From NCBI GenBank assembly GCA_002412925.1, contig DHVZ01000109.1:29616-93615 (forward strand): a DNA stretch of 64,000 nt, written 5' to 3'. The notes below the pieces were generated by a model, which was given only the letters and a program-made list of their open reading frames with translations, was not told where the DNA came from and did no database searches. The stretch is from Anaerolineales bacterium UBA5195 (GTDB lineage: Bacteria > Chloroflexota > Anaerolineae > Anaerolineales > Villigracilaceae). Numbering within the stretch: position 1 is the first letter of the stretch; the number at the start of each line of letters is the position of its first letter. Positions 29,058 through 38,005 of the stretch are shown here, in pieces. The translations under genes were made by a program, and so were the position numbers.

Positions 29058-31214
29058 ATGACTGCATTTAAATCTAGACTACCCAATCATTTTGACCTGC
29101 CGCGGAGGATCAACCGGCTCAGCGAACTTTCTTACAACCTATGGTGGGCCTGGAACCCGGTGGCCCAACAGCTTTTCAACCGCATCGATAACAATCTTTG
29201 GGAGCAGGTCAATCACAATCCCATCATCTGGCTGCGCCAAATTCCCCGGCCTGTACTGAATGCCGCGGCGCAAGATCCAATCTACCTGGAACGCTATGAC
29301 CGGGTTTTTGCAGATTTCGACGCCTATTTGAGTCGCGAAGATACCCTGTTCGGTAATGAGCATCCCAAGGAGCGGAGTAAGCAAATCGCTTATTTTTCGA
29401 TGGAGTTTGGCCTGCATGAGACCCTGCCGATCTATTCCGGCGGCCTGGGCGTGCTTTCGGGCGACCACCTGAAAGAAACCTCGGATATGGGCCTGCCACT
29501 GGTGGGGGTGGGGTTACTTTACACCGAAGGGTACTTCACCCAACGCATTACCGAGGATGGCTGGCAGGAAGCGGTCAATAACCCGCTCGAATTTGCCAAC
29601 CTGCCGCTGCTGCCGGTTTTGAAGGATGACGGGAAGGAGTTGACCATCCAGGTGGATTTCCCTGACGGCCCCGTCTTTGTCCGCATCTGGGAAGTGCGCG
29701 TTGGGCGGACTCCCCTTTACCTGCTTGATACCAACCTGGATGCCAACAACCCGATGGTGCGCCAACTGACCACCCGGTTGTACTGGTCTGATATCAACCT
29801 GCGCATTTTGCAGGAAGTGGTGCTGGGGGTGGGCGGCGTGCGCGCCTTGCGCGCCCTGGGTTTCAACCCGTCTGTTTGGCACATGAATGAAGGTCACGCG
29901 GCTTTCATGACTCTCGAGCGGGCCCGCGAATTGGTGCAGGGCGGGATGACATTCGATGAAGCCATTAACAAAAGCAAAGCCAACAATGTTTTCACCACAC
30001 ATACGCCTGTTCCGGCAGGCAACGACGAATTCCCGCTCTGGTTGATCGATAAACATCTCGCCAGCCTGTGGCCCGAACTGGGTCTGACCCGTGACGAGTT
30101 CGTTGATCTCGCGCGTCACCAGCAGAATTGGGGCGAGACTTTCTCGATGCCGGTGCTGGCGCTCAAGTTTTCCAATGCGCGCAACGCGGTTTCCGAATTG
30201 CATGGGGCTGTCAGCCGCGAGATGTGGCAGGAACTCTGGCCCGAGCGCGCCGTCAACGATGTGCCGATCACCTATGTGACCAATGGCGTGCATACCTCCA
30301 CCTGGATGGCGCGCCGCATCCGTGTCTTGTATGAAAAATATTTTGGGCATGATTGGCTGGAACATCTCGATGACTTCGAGATGTGGGAAAAAATGGAGGT
30401 CATCCCGCCGCAGGAATTGTGGGCCGTGCGCAACCATCTTAAGCGCAAGCTATCCTTTTACATTCAGGAACGCGCCCGCCAGCACTGGATGAAGGGCGAA
30501 CTCCACCCGGTACAGGTGATCGCCTCGGGTGTGATGCTCGATCCGTATGTGCTGACCATCGGTTTTGCACGCCGTTTTGCGACTTATAAGCGCGCCAGCC
30601 TGGTGACCAGTGAATTCGAGCGCTTGTTGGAGATTATCAACCAGCCCAACCGCCCGGTGCAAATCCTGTTTGCGGGGAAGTCGCACCCTGCCGATGAACC
30701 TGGCAAGATGCTGATCCAGGAAGTTTACCGCGCCGTGAAGAAAGCCGAGAATGGCGGGCGGATCGTTTTCCTGGAAGACTACGATATGAACCTGGCCCGT
30801 TACCTCGTCCAGGGTGTGGATGTGTGGATGAACACCCCGCGCCGCCCGAACGAGGCCTCTGGCACCTCAGGGATGAAAGCGGCGGCCAACGGTGCGCTGA
30901 ACTTCTCAGTGCTCGATGGCTGGTGGCGTGAGGCCTTCAATGGTGATAACGGCTGGGCCATCGGCCCGGATGCCGACCTTAAAGATGAAGTCCAGGACGC
31001 GACTGATGCAGAAAGCCTGTATGAGACGCTCGAAAAGGAAATCATCCCGCTTTACTACACCGGACGCGATGCGAATGATGTCCCGGTCAAGTGGGTGCGG
31101 CGGATGAAAGAATCGATGCGCACGATTACCCCGCAGTTCAGTATGCGCCGCATGCTGAAAGAATATGTCGAACGGCTGTACTTGCCAGCCATGACAGAAA
31201 CCAAAAAGAAGTGA
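29058..31214 (+). CDS. glgP: Alpha-glucan (glycogen/maltodextrin) phosphorylase
   Basis: 718 residues, the short form with the N-terminal DUF3417 region (RINRLSELSYNLWWAWNP) instead of the long rabbit-type N-terminus. The PLP-lysine motif is EASGTSGMKAAANGALNFS (about 607); other conserved pieces are MNEGHAAFMTLERAREL, THTPVPAGNDEFP and IGFARRFATYKRA. It releases glucose-1-phosphate from glycogen or maltodextrin. Monocistronic, with its own promoter and terminator. Confidence 0.96.
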   Translation: MTAFKSRLPNHFDLPRRINRLSELSYNLWWAWNPVAQQLFNRIDNNLWEQVNHNPIIWLRQIPRPVLNAAAQDPIYLERYDRVFADFDAYLSREDTLFGNEHPKERSKQIAYFSMEFGLHETLPIYSGGLGVLSGDHLKETSDMGLPLVGVGLLYTEGYFTQRITEDGWQEAVNNPLEFANLPLLPVLKDDGKELTIQVDFPDGPVFVRIWEVRVGRTPLYLLDTNLDANNPMVRQLTTRLYWSDINLRILQEVVLGVGGVRALRALGFNPSVWHMNEGHAAFMTLERARELVQGGMTFDEAINKSKANNVFTTHTPVPAGNDEFPLWLIDKHLASLWPELGLTRDEFVDLARHQQNWGETFSMPVLALKFSNARNAVSELHGAVSREMWQELWPERAVNDVPITYVTNGVHTSTWMARRIRVLYEKYFGHDWLEHLDDFEMWEKMEVIPPQELWAVRNHLKRKLSFYIQERARQHWMKGELHPVQVIASGVMLDPYVLTIGFARRFATYKRASLVTSEFERLLEIINQPNRPVQILFAGKSHPADEPGKMLIQEVYRAVKKAENGGRIVFLEDYDMNLARYLVQGVDVWMNTPRRPNEASGTSGMKAAANGALNFSVLDGWWREAFNGDNGWAIGPDADLKDEVQDATDAESLYETLEKEIIPLYYTGRDANDVPVKWVRRMKESMRTITPQFSMRRMLKEYVERLYLPAMTETKKK

Positions 31215-31219
31215 TGACG

Positions 31220-31259
31220 AAGGGCGCGGCGCAAACACTCGGTCGCGCCCTTTTCTTTT
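31220..31259 (+). terminator. Rho-independent terminator of glgP
   Basis: aagggcgcg (31220-31228) pairs with cgcgccctt (31244-31252), followed by ttcttttat. Confidence 0.85.
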
Positions 31260-31362
31260 ATCAATAGGTGGTCTAGTCACTGGCACCTGACTGCATTCTG
31301 TGCAGTACAAGTGTTTGGGCGGGAAAGCACCGCCTGCTCGACCAACGATTTAGGAGGTAGTA

Positions 31363-31893
31363 ATGCTTGGATTTTTTCTCTCCCCCGCCGCCTGGCTGGG
31401 CGCTTTGACTATTTTTACCATGCGCGTAGGCGACATGAGTATGGACACGCTGCGCGTCTTGTTCGTGATGCGCGGGAAAAAAGGGATTGCCTGGGTCTTG
31501 GGGTTTTTCCAATCGCTGATCTATGTCTTGGCGATTACATCGGTGTTGAGCAACCTGGATAACCCACTCAACATTATCGGCTACGCCGCCGGGTTTGCCA
31601 CCGGGAATGTTGTCGGGATGCTGATCGAGGAGCGGCTGGCCGTTGGGCATATCTTGCTGCAGATCGTCAGTTCACGCAGGGGCGCGGCGCTCTCCGAGGC
31701 CTTACGCGAGGCAGGCTACGGGGTGACGGAAATTCCGGCCAGGGGCAAGGATGGTGTTGTCAGCATGTTATCGGTCAGCGTGCTCAGGAAGGATGTCTCC
31801 AAAGTCGAGACGCTGGTGCATGAACACGATTCAGAGGCTTTTATGACTTCTGAGGATGTGCGCCCGATGCGGCATGGGTTTTGGCGGGCTTAA
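31363..31893 (+). CDS. UPF0316 (DUF2179) membrane protein
   Basis: 176 residues. Three TM segments in the first half with the family motif RVGDMSMDTLRVLFVMRGKKG and GYAAGFATGNVVGMLIEERLA, then a C-terminal DUF2179-like domain (residues about 95-170). Function unknown; often linked to membrane signalling. AGGAGG precedes the ATG. The stop TAA abuts the ATG of the rhodanese gene, so they form a bicistron. Confidence 0.88.
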   Translation: MLGFFLSPAAWLGALTIFTMRVGDMSMDTLRVLFVMRGKKGIAWVLGFFQSLIYVLAITSVLSNLDNPLNIIGYAAGFATGNVVGMLIEERLAVGHILLQIVSSRRGAALSEALREAGYGVTEIPARGKDGVVSMLSVSVLRKDVSKVETLVHEHDSEAFMTSEDVRPMRHGFWRA

Positions 31894-32247
31894 ATGTTTC
31901 CTCCAATCCCTGAAATCAGTGTTCGCACCCTGTCAGAGAAACGAAAAGCCGCTGAAAAATTCATCCTCTTGGATGTGCGCGAACCCTGGGAAATCGACCT
32001 AGCCCGAATTATTGATGAACAGGTTGTCATCCTGCCGATGAGCCGGATTGCACGCGAAAGAATGGAGGCTTTCCCTCTTCCGTTACGCGACCCACAAGAG
32101 GAAATTGTGGTTATGTGCCATCACGGTGTCCGTTCGGCAGAAGTGACCGGTTGGATGCGCCAGCAGGGCTGGCAGAATGTCTTCAGCCTGGCGGGCGGGA
32201 TCGCGGCTTATGCGGAACAGGTTGACCCGTCAGTGGGGAAATACTAA
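31894..32247 (+). CDS. Rhodanese-like sulfurtransferase
   Basis: 117 residues, a single rhodanese domain. N-terminal FILLDVREPWEIDLARI, active loop CHHGVRS with catalytic Cys, and GGIAAYAEQVDPSVGKY, which matches the small cytoplasmic group used in persulfide transfer. It begins immediately after the UPF0316 stop. Confidence 0.9.
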   Translation: MFPPIPEISVRTLSEKRKAAEKFILLDVREPWEIDLARIIDEQVVILPMSRIARERMEAFPLPLRDPQEEIVVMCHHGVRSAEVTGWMRQQGWQNVFSLAGGIAAYAEQVDPSVGKY

Positions 32248-32258
32248 CTAGTTCAAAA

Positions 32259-32291
32259 ACAGGTCTGCCAGAAGGCTCCTGGCGGACCTGT
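32259..32291. terminator. Bidirectional hairpin between rhodanese and carbonic anhydrase genes
   Basis: acaggtctgcca pairs with tggcggacctgt with one mismatch. A-rich sequence precedes and T-rich sequence follows. It lies between convergent genes. Confidence 0.6.
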
Positions 32292-32324
32292 GATAATTAT
32301 TTCTGTGTTTGGCTTGGACTGGTT

Positions 32325-32921
32325 TTATCCCCAGAATTCCACTCTCCCACTTTCCAAATCATAATAGGCGCCGATAATCTTCAAGTTCTGAGCCTCTACT
32401 TGCGGAGCGATAATCGGTTCCATTTCTTTCAACTGATTGACCGTTCTCTCAATATTTACCCGAATGGCCTGATCCAATAAATCACCATCTTGCTGGCGAG
32501 CTTGAAGAATGGCGGGCTTTAAGGCGTTGATCAAAAAATCAAGATGCCCCTCGCCAGTTTCATCGGCCAGCATGGCCTCCAGTGTAGCTTTAACTGCGCC
32601 GCAGGCACGATGCCCCAGAACAACCAAAAGCTGGGTTTTCAGGTGTGCGACAGCATATTCCAGACTTCCCAAGACTGCCTCGTCCAGGATGTTTCCCGCC
32701 ACTCGAACGACAAATAAATCACCCAACCCTTGATCAAAGATTACTTCCGGGGGCACACGCGAATCGGCGCAGCCCAAAATAATTGCAAAAGGAGTCTGGT
32801 GGTGGAGCAACTCCAGGCGCCGCTGCGCAGTTTGATGAGGATGCGTCAACTGACCGGCAAGATATCGCTGGTTGCCTTCCACAAGTTTTTGCAAAGCCAG
32901 TGCAGTGCCTTTGATGATCAT
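32325..32921 (-). CDS. Beta-class carbonic anhydrase
   Basis: 198 residues from MIIKGTALALQKLVEGNQRYLAG. Zinc ligands in LGCADSRVPPE (Cys, with Asp/Arg dyad) and LGHRACGAVKA (His and Cys). It interconverts CO2 and bicarbonate; bicarbonate supply for carboxylases is plausible. GGAG precedes this ATG; the upstream ATG adds 16 unlike residues. Confidence 0.92.
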   Translation of the reverse strand: MIIKGTALALQKLVEGNQRYLAGQLTHPHQTAQRRLELLHHQTPFAIILGCADSRVPPEVIFDQGLGDLFVVRVAGNILDEAVLGSLEYAVAHLKTQLLVVLGHRACGAVKATLEAMLADETGEGHLDFLINALKPAILQARQQDGDLLDQAIRVNIERTVNQLKEMEPIIAPQVEAQNLKIIGAYYDLESGRVEFWG

Positions 32922-32993
32922 CCCTTGTCTCCTGTGAACAGCGTTAAGCCGGTACAACAAACTTAACATTCACTCAAAAGAAGGCGGCCTCGA

Positions 32994-34097
32994 TTACCAG
33001 ATAAATTGTCCGTTGCGGTAAATCATGGCCCCGTCCACGCCGATTTCGGCCTCTTCGCGCATGTCGCAGATCATGTCCCAGTGGATGACGCTCTTGTTTT
33101 TCGAACCGGTCTCCGGGTAGCCCGCGCCAAGCGCCATATGAAAGGAACCACCAATTTTCTCGTCGAAGAGGATATTGCCGGTAAATTTGTCGATTTCGAA
33201 GTTCGTCCCAATTGCAAATTCGCCCAGGAAGCGTGAACCGCCATCCGAAGCGAGCATTTCAAGCAGGTACTTTTCATTTTTCGTGGCTTTGGCCTGTTCC
33301 ACACGTCCCTTGGAGAAAATCAATTCTATCCCTTCAACCGCCACACCGTTGTAAATAGCCGGATAGGTGAACTTGACCCAGCCATTGACTGAATCTTCCA
33401 CCGGGCCGGTGTAGATTTCGCCGTCGGGCATGTTGTGCGTGCCGCATGAATTCATAAAGGTGCGGCCTTTGACTGAGAGGGATAAATCCACATTCGGGCC
33501 ATGCAGCGTGACCAGATCATGACCCTGGAGTTTTGCGATCATCTTTGCCTGTTCGCTTTCGACCTTTTTCCAGTACGCCACCGGATCTGTTTCATCGGCA
33601 TGGCAGGCGCGATAGACAAAGTCTTCGTAAGTGTGCAGGCTCATGCCGCCTTCGACGGCGTATCCTTCGGTGGGGTAGAGGGTTGTCACCCACTTCAATT
33701 CACCGCTCGCTCCCCGGCGCATCTGCGTTTCGAGGATGGGTGACAATGCCTTCTGTCGGCGTCCCATTTTGGCCGAATCGACGCCGCCCAGGGCGCGCGG
33801 GTTGGTCTGCGAATGGATGCGGATGCGCGACTCAAAGGTGTCGTAAGCCAGCTTCATGAAAGGCGGCGCAAAATCCAACTGTGTCTCCCCGGCTCGGGTG
33901 AAGAAAATCTCCATCTGGTCGGGAAAATCGAGCAAGACTTGAGGATGCCCGCCCACTTCCAAGACGCGGCTGTACAAAGCCCGCACCAAGGGTTCGGCGG
34001 CGGTGGTGGCCTCGATCAAAACCCGGTCGCCGGGCTTGATTTTGGCGGAATAATCGACCAGGACACGGGCAAAACGCTCAACACGGGGATCAATCAC
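32994..34097 (-). CDS. M29 family aminopeptidase
   Basis: 367 residues with the AmpS/aminopeptidase T features: PGDRVLIEATTAAEPLVRALYSRVLEVGG at the start, MPDGEIYTGPVEDSVNG (metal Glu), GFLGEFAIGTNFEI, and FDEKIGGSFHMALGAGYPETG...IHWDMICD holding the metal His/Asp/Glu ligands. Cytosolic dinuclear metal exopeptidase. GGAG about 8 bases before the ATG. Single gene. Confidence 0.93.
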   Translation of the reverse strand: MIDPRVERFARVLVDYSAKIKPGDRVLIEATTAAEPLVRALYSRVLEVGGHPQVLLDFPDQMEIFFTRAGETQLDFAPPFMKLAYDTFESRIRIHSQTNPRALGGVDSAKMGRRQKALSPILETQMRRGASGELKWVTTLYPTEGYAVEGGMSLHTYEDFVYRACHADETDPVAYWKKVESEQAKMIAKLQGHDLVTLHGPNVDLSLSVKGRTFMNSCGTHNMPDGEIYTGPVEDSVNGWVKFTYPAIYNGVAVEGIELIFSKGRVEQAKATKNEKYLLEMLASDGGSRFLGEFAIGTNFEIDKFTGNILFDEKIGGSFHMALGAGYPETGSKNKSVIHWDMICDMREEAEIGVDGAMIYRNGQFIW

Positions 34098-34140
34098 GGG
34101 AATCTCCTGATGGAAGGTAGAAAAATTATATCACCCGCTG

Positions 34141-36108
34141 TTACGGGTTTAATTTCAAGACCATAAAATTACCATGTTCATACGTCAGATCCAAATGGAG
34201 GGAGGTTAGCTCAGCTCTGGTAAATGAGAAGTCGGTCAGCAGGTAGTCTGCGCCGGTTTCACGGGCAAATTCGACAGCCAGCCTGCGCTGGTCAGCTGGC
34301 CTGGTCGATTTGCGGTAAATCTCCCTTTCCAGTTGGAATAATTCAAACCAGCGTTGCAAAACCGTGTGGTTGGAATAGACCAGGAAACCCTTGTCCTTGA
34401 AGGCATAGACCAGCGGGCGCAGGGAGAGGTAGCGCAGTTCGGTGCCGTTGTTCCAATCCTGGCGCATGACCGCAAAAGTGGATTTTTCGGGAGTGATCCT
34501 TTTGATCGCTTCCAGCGTTTGGGCAAACTCCTGTTTGACCGGGCAGATGATTTTGCCGCTGGCAAGACAAGCCGCCGCATTTTGAAGCTCACCGATTGGC
34601 TGGAGCGGGTTGACCGTCATCCAAAAGACTGCGCTGATGACGCCAACTGCCATCAATCCGCGCACGAGCCAGCGGTTTTTGAGCCGCTGGGCCAGCCCGG
34701 CCAGCGGGAAAATCCACAAAATCAGCATCATCGGCACAAAATAGCGAATGCCGCGTACCAGTTCGGTTTGCAATGGAATGATGCGGAATTGTTTTTCGAA
34801 GATCTGTTCGAGCCAGGGGAGTAGAATTGCCACCAGCAGCAGGCCGAGCATCCAAAAAACAACCTGCGACAGGTTTTTGCGTTCGGCGGGGAGCAAGAAA
34901 AAGGAGAGCAGCAACCCGGCCAGCGCAAACCAGGGCAATCCGTTGACGCTGACCAGCGCGAAGAAGGCCGCCAGCGCGGCGGGCATGTCATAGATGTGAT
35001 CGGGAAAATATTCGGTCAGGACGGTATAAACCAGATTGTAATTGCCAGCCGATGAGCCGCCCTGGTGATTCGAGAGATAAATAATGAGATAGGGGAGGAG
35101 CGCCGCCGAAAAGACCAACCCCAGCTTCACTATCTGCCAGAGACGCTGTTTAAACGGCCACTCAGCCGGGAGCAGCGGCCAGAACCCTGCCAGCAGCGCC
35201 ACGCCCCAGACCGGCGTACTGACCGGATGGACGAAGGCCAGCAGCCCGGCAGCGGCCATGATCCCGTACCAACGGCGTGGGGCGGAGCGCCACAGGAGGC
35301 CCAAGCCGAGCAGGAAAACGATCAAAATCTGGAAGGTGAAGCGGGGCAGGGCGTCCACCACAATCCCCCAGACCTCGCCCAGTGGCAGCGGGACCGGCGC
35401 GGCGGCCATCAGGCTAAAAACCAGCGACCAAAAACGTGAGCGGAACAGGATCCGCCCCAGCCAGTAGAAGCCAAAAAGCTGTAGAATAACGTGCGGACCC
35501 AGCATAACCCGGAAGGCCAGCCCGAAATTCCCCAACAGGCTTTCGAGCAAACGCAGCAGCGGAATGTGGATGGTGGCGTAGAGTCGGAAGTTGGCCGGGT
35601 TGCTCAAGACCAGGTCGCCGGGAAAAAGCTGCGGATACTGGGTCGCGGCGGCGAACCCAGCCAGATTGGCCGCATCGCTCGAAAGCAAAATATTGGGAAA
35701 GCCGGGACTCAGGCGCGCAAGCTGGTAGAAGGCTGAGAACAGGAGAAAACCAACCAGGATGACGGCATCCAGGCGGTTGAAACGCGGCCATTCGATGGGA
35801 ACTTCGGAGAAATCGAGCGCCGCACCCAAGCGGTTTTTCATGGCAGAATCAAACCCGCCCAATACTTGTCTGACCATTCCGACCAACCGATCCCAGCTCA
35901 AGCCAATTGGCTGCCAAAAAGCCAGCCCCGCGCCAATAAAAATCAGACCCATCCCAAGGATTTGCAGGTAAAACGGCCAGGTCTGGCCCAGTTTGCGCCC
36001 CAACGCAGCGGCCAGCGCTGCACTGAAGGCGGCATTTTGCCAGCCGGAGAGCAAAAACAGGCCAATCAACAACAGGAGAGAGCCAAAAATCAGCAAGAAT
36101 TTTTTCAC
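34141..36108 (-). CDS. Large polytopic membrane protein, GT-C-like
   Basis: 655 residues with about 13 hydrophobic segments and a C-terminal extracytoplasmic domain (about 500-655) ending in YLLTDFSFTRAELTSLHLDLTYEHGN. The repeated-TM layout with a long soluble tail resembles GT-C glycosyltransferases and oligosaccharide ligases, but the usual DE or DD catalytic motif could not be placed. Divergent from a clear GT39 gene (36447), so an envelope glycan role is possible. Confidence 0.55.
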   Translation of the reverse strand: MKKFLLIFGSLLLLIGLFLLSGWQNAAFSAALAAALGRKLGQTWPFYLQILGMGLIFIGAGLAFWQPIGLSWDRLVGMVRQVLGGFDSAMKNRLGAALDFSEVPIEWPRFNRLDAVILVGFLLFSAFYQLARLSPGFPNILLSSDAANLAGFAAATQYPQLFPGDLVLSNPANFRLYATIHIPLLRLLESLLGNFGLAFRVMLGPHVILQLFGFYWLGRILFRSRFWSLVFSLMAAAPVPLPLGEVWGIVVDALPRFTFQILIVFLLGLGLLWRSAPRRWYGIMAAAGLLAFVHPVSTPVWGVALLAGFWPLLPAEWPFKQRLWQIVKLGLVFSAALLPYLIIYLSNHQGGSSAGNYNLVYTVLTEYFPDHIYDMPAALAAFFALVSVNGLPWFALAGLLLSFFLLPAERKNLSQVVFWMLGLLLVAILLPWLEQIFEKQFRIIPLQTELVRGIRYFVPMMLILWIFPLAGLAQRLKNRWLVRGLMAVGVISAVFWMTVNPLQPIGELQNAAACLASGKIICPVKQEFAQTLEAIKRITPEKSTFAVMRQDWNNGTELRYLSLRPLVYAFKDKGFLVYSNHTVLQRWFELFQLEREIYRKSTRPADQRRLAVEFARETGADYLLTDFSFTRAELTSLHLDLTYEHGNFMVLKLNP

Positions 36109-36150
36109 AGTTACTCCGCAGGGATTTTAGCACAACGCCAAGCAGGTCGG

Positions 36151-36176
36151 AGTCCAAAATCTCCTGGTTTTGGACT
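36151..36176. repeat. AGTCCAAAA hairpin
   Basis: Perfect 9-bp arms AGTCCAAAA (36151-36159) and TTTTGGACT (36168-36176) in the gap between divergent genes. A palindromic repeat of unknown role. Confidence 0.5.
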
Positions 36177-36249
36177 GGCACGCCAACCTTATGGTGTTCT
36201 CAAGAAAGCTCGACAAGAGCACGGATCAATGGCGCAGCTTTAAAAAGTC

Positions 36250-36326
36250 AATCACGAATTGCACGAATAACACGAAGTTCGCGATAAAAAGATTCGTGAC
36301 ATTCGCCAATTCGTGGTATTCGTGTT
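36250..36326. repeat. CACGAAT-type inverted repeat in a 338-bp intergenic gap
   Basis: aatcacgaattgcacgaata...cacgaa on the left and ttcgtg...ccaattcgtggtattcgtgtt on the right form imperfect inverted clusters of the cacgaat unit. The rest of the 36109-36446 gap shows a small hairpin and a promoter but no gene. Confidence 0.65.
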
Positions 36327-36390
36327 AAGAATTCACAAGAAAGAATGCCATGACTCCAACATGGGTCCCCTTTCGGGGATGTAAAGACGC

Positions 36391-36418
36391 TGGACTCCGC
36401 TTTCGTCTGCGGTATACT
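36391..36418 (+). promoter_or_regulatory. Probable promoter of the GT39 gene
   Basis: TGGACT (36391-36396), 16-bp spacer, TATACT (36413-36418), giving a leader of about 20-25 bases before the ATG at 36447. Confidence 0.45.
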
Positions 36419-36446
36419 CACAACAATTATTCACCGGGATGGCTCT

Positions 36447-37988
36447 ATGAAAAACTTTTTCCAAAATCTATGGGCTGATTCTGCCAATCGCCTGTTATTG
36501 GGATTGGGATTTTTTAAATTGGTCATCCATCTGCTGAGCAGTTCGACCTACGGCATTTTCCGCAACGAGTTTTATTACATCGCCGCCAGCCAGCGCCTGG
36601 CCTGGGGCTATGTCGATTTCCCGCCCTTCATCGCTCTGCTGACGGCTTTCATCCGCGCCACACTGGGGGAATCGCTGCTGGCCCTGCACCTGTTCCCGGC
36701 ACTCTCGGGAGCGGCGCTGGTCATCCTGACCGGGCTGATGGCCCGCCAGTTGGGCGCGGACCGCTTCGGGCAGGGGCTGGCAGCGCTGGCCACGTTGATC
36801 GCGCCGCAATTTTTGGGGGTGAACGCGCTGCTGACGATGGACTCGTTCGATACCCTGATGTGGAGCGTGGCAGCTTACATCTTAATCCTGATTTTTAAAA
36901 CAGACCGTTCCAAATTCTGGCTGGCCTTTGGCCTGGCGGCGGGGATCAGCCTGACGATGAAAGTCTCGATGTTGTATTTCGGGCTGGCCATGGTCATTGG
37001 CCTGCTGTTGACCAAACAGCGCAAACACTTCCGCTCACCCTGGCTCTACCTGGGCGGCTTGATTGCCCTGGCCTGCCTGCTACCCTACATTATCTGGAAT
37101 GCCTCCAACAGCTGGCCGACGGTCGAATTCTTCCGCAATTACGGCGACAAAGTCTACCAGGCCTCACCGCTGATTTTCCTGCTCCAGCAGGTTTTGATCA
37201 TGCACCCTGTCACCCTGCCGCTCTGGGTCGCCGGGCTGGCCTGGCTCTTCTCCAAAAAAGGCGAAACTTACCGCCCGCTGGGCTGGATTTATGTCATTTT
37301 GCTGGGCATTTTCATGCTCCAAAATGCCAAGAATTATTTCCTGGCCCCGATCTACCCGCTGCTCTTCGCCGCCGGGATCGTCGGTGTGGAGCAGGCCGTG
37401 CTCTCGGGCCGTTTTGGCTGGCTGAGAACCACCTCGTATGTCAAAAACCTGATCTTTTTTGGCCTGCTGACTGCCCCCATGGCGGTTCCGATCCTGCCCC
37501 TGCCCGCCCACCTGGCTTACATGCGGGTCATGGGTGTCTTCAACGCCCAATCTGAAAAATTCGAAACCAGCATTTTTCCGCAAAACTTCGCCGACCGCTT
37601 CGGCTGGGAGGAACTGGCCGAAACGATGGCCAAAACCTACCAGGCCCTGCCCGCCGCAGACCAGGCCAAGGCCTGCATTTTCACCGAGAATTACGGTGAG
37701 GCTGCCGCGCTGGAGTTCTATCGCGAGCAATACGGCCTCCCGCCGATCATCAGCGGCCACAACAACTACTATCTCTGGGGGCCGCAAAACTGCACTGGCG
37801 AGGTGCTGCTGTTCTTTAGTTGGGGCACCGTGCCAGAACTCCAACCTTTTTTCGAGCAGGTTGAACAAGTTGGGATCTTCAATTGCCAGTATTGTATGCC
37901 CCTTGAAAATAACAGCCCGATCCTGCTGGCCCGCGGCATAAAAACGCCGTTGAAGCAGTCCTGGCCAACCGTGAAATTTTTCCAGTAA
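36447..37988 (+). CDS. GT39 family membrane glycosyltransferase (PMT/ArnT-like)
   Basis: 513 residues with about 11 TM segments. The first extracytoplasmic loop carries NEFYYIAASQRLAWGYVDFPPFIAL, matching the catalytic acidic region of dolichyl/polyprenyl-phosphate-sugar transferases (the DE motif position reads NE). Later LTMDSFDTLMWSVAAYILI and a C-terminal soluble domain from about residue 370. It would transfer a sugar from a lipid-linked donor outside the membrane. 17 bases separate it from the following oxidoreductase gene. Confidence 0.85.
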   Translation: MKNFFQNLWADSANRLLLGLGFFKLVIHLLSSSTYGIFRNEFYYIAASQRLAWGYVDFPPFIALLTAFIRATLGESLLALHLFPALSGAALVILTGLMARQLGADRFGQGLAALATLIAPQFLGVNALLTMDSFDTLMWSVAAYILILIFKTDRSKFWLAFGLAAGISLTMKVSMLYFGLAMVIGLLLTKQRKHFRSPWLYLGGLIALACLLPYIIWNASNSWPTVEFFRNYGDKVYQASPLIFLLQQVLIMHPVTLPLWVAGLAWLFSKKGETYRPLGWIYVILLGIFMLQNAKNYFLAPIYPLLFAAGIVGVEQAVLSGRFGWLRTTSYVKNLIFFGLLTAPMAVPILPLPAHLAYMRVMGVFNAQSEKFETSIFPQNFADRFGWEELAETMAKTYQALPAADQAKACIFTENYGEAAALEFYREQYGLPPIISGHNNYYLWGPQNCTGEVLLFFSWGTVPELQPFFEQVEQVGIFNCQYCMPLENNSPILLARGIKTPLKQSWPTVKFFQ

Positions 37989-38005
37989 ACCAAACCAGGA
38001 GTACC

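Noticed and set aside
31270..31362. Possible riboswitch leader before the UPF0316 gene (small hairpins gcggg..cccgc type)
   Set aside because: No known riboswitch core could be matched; small GC hairpins alone are not evidence.
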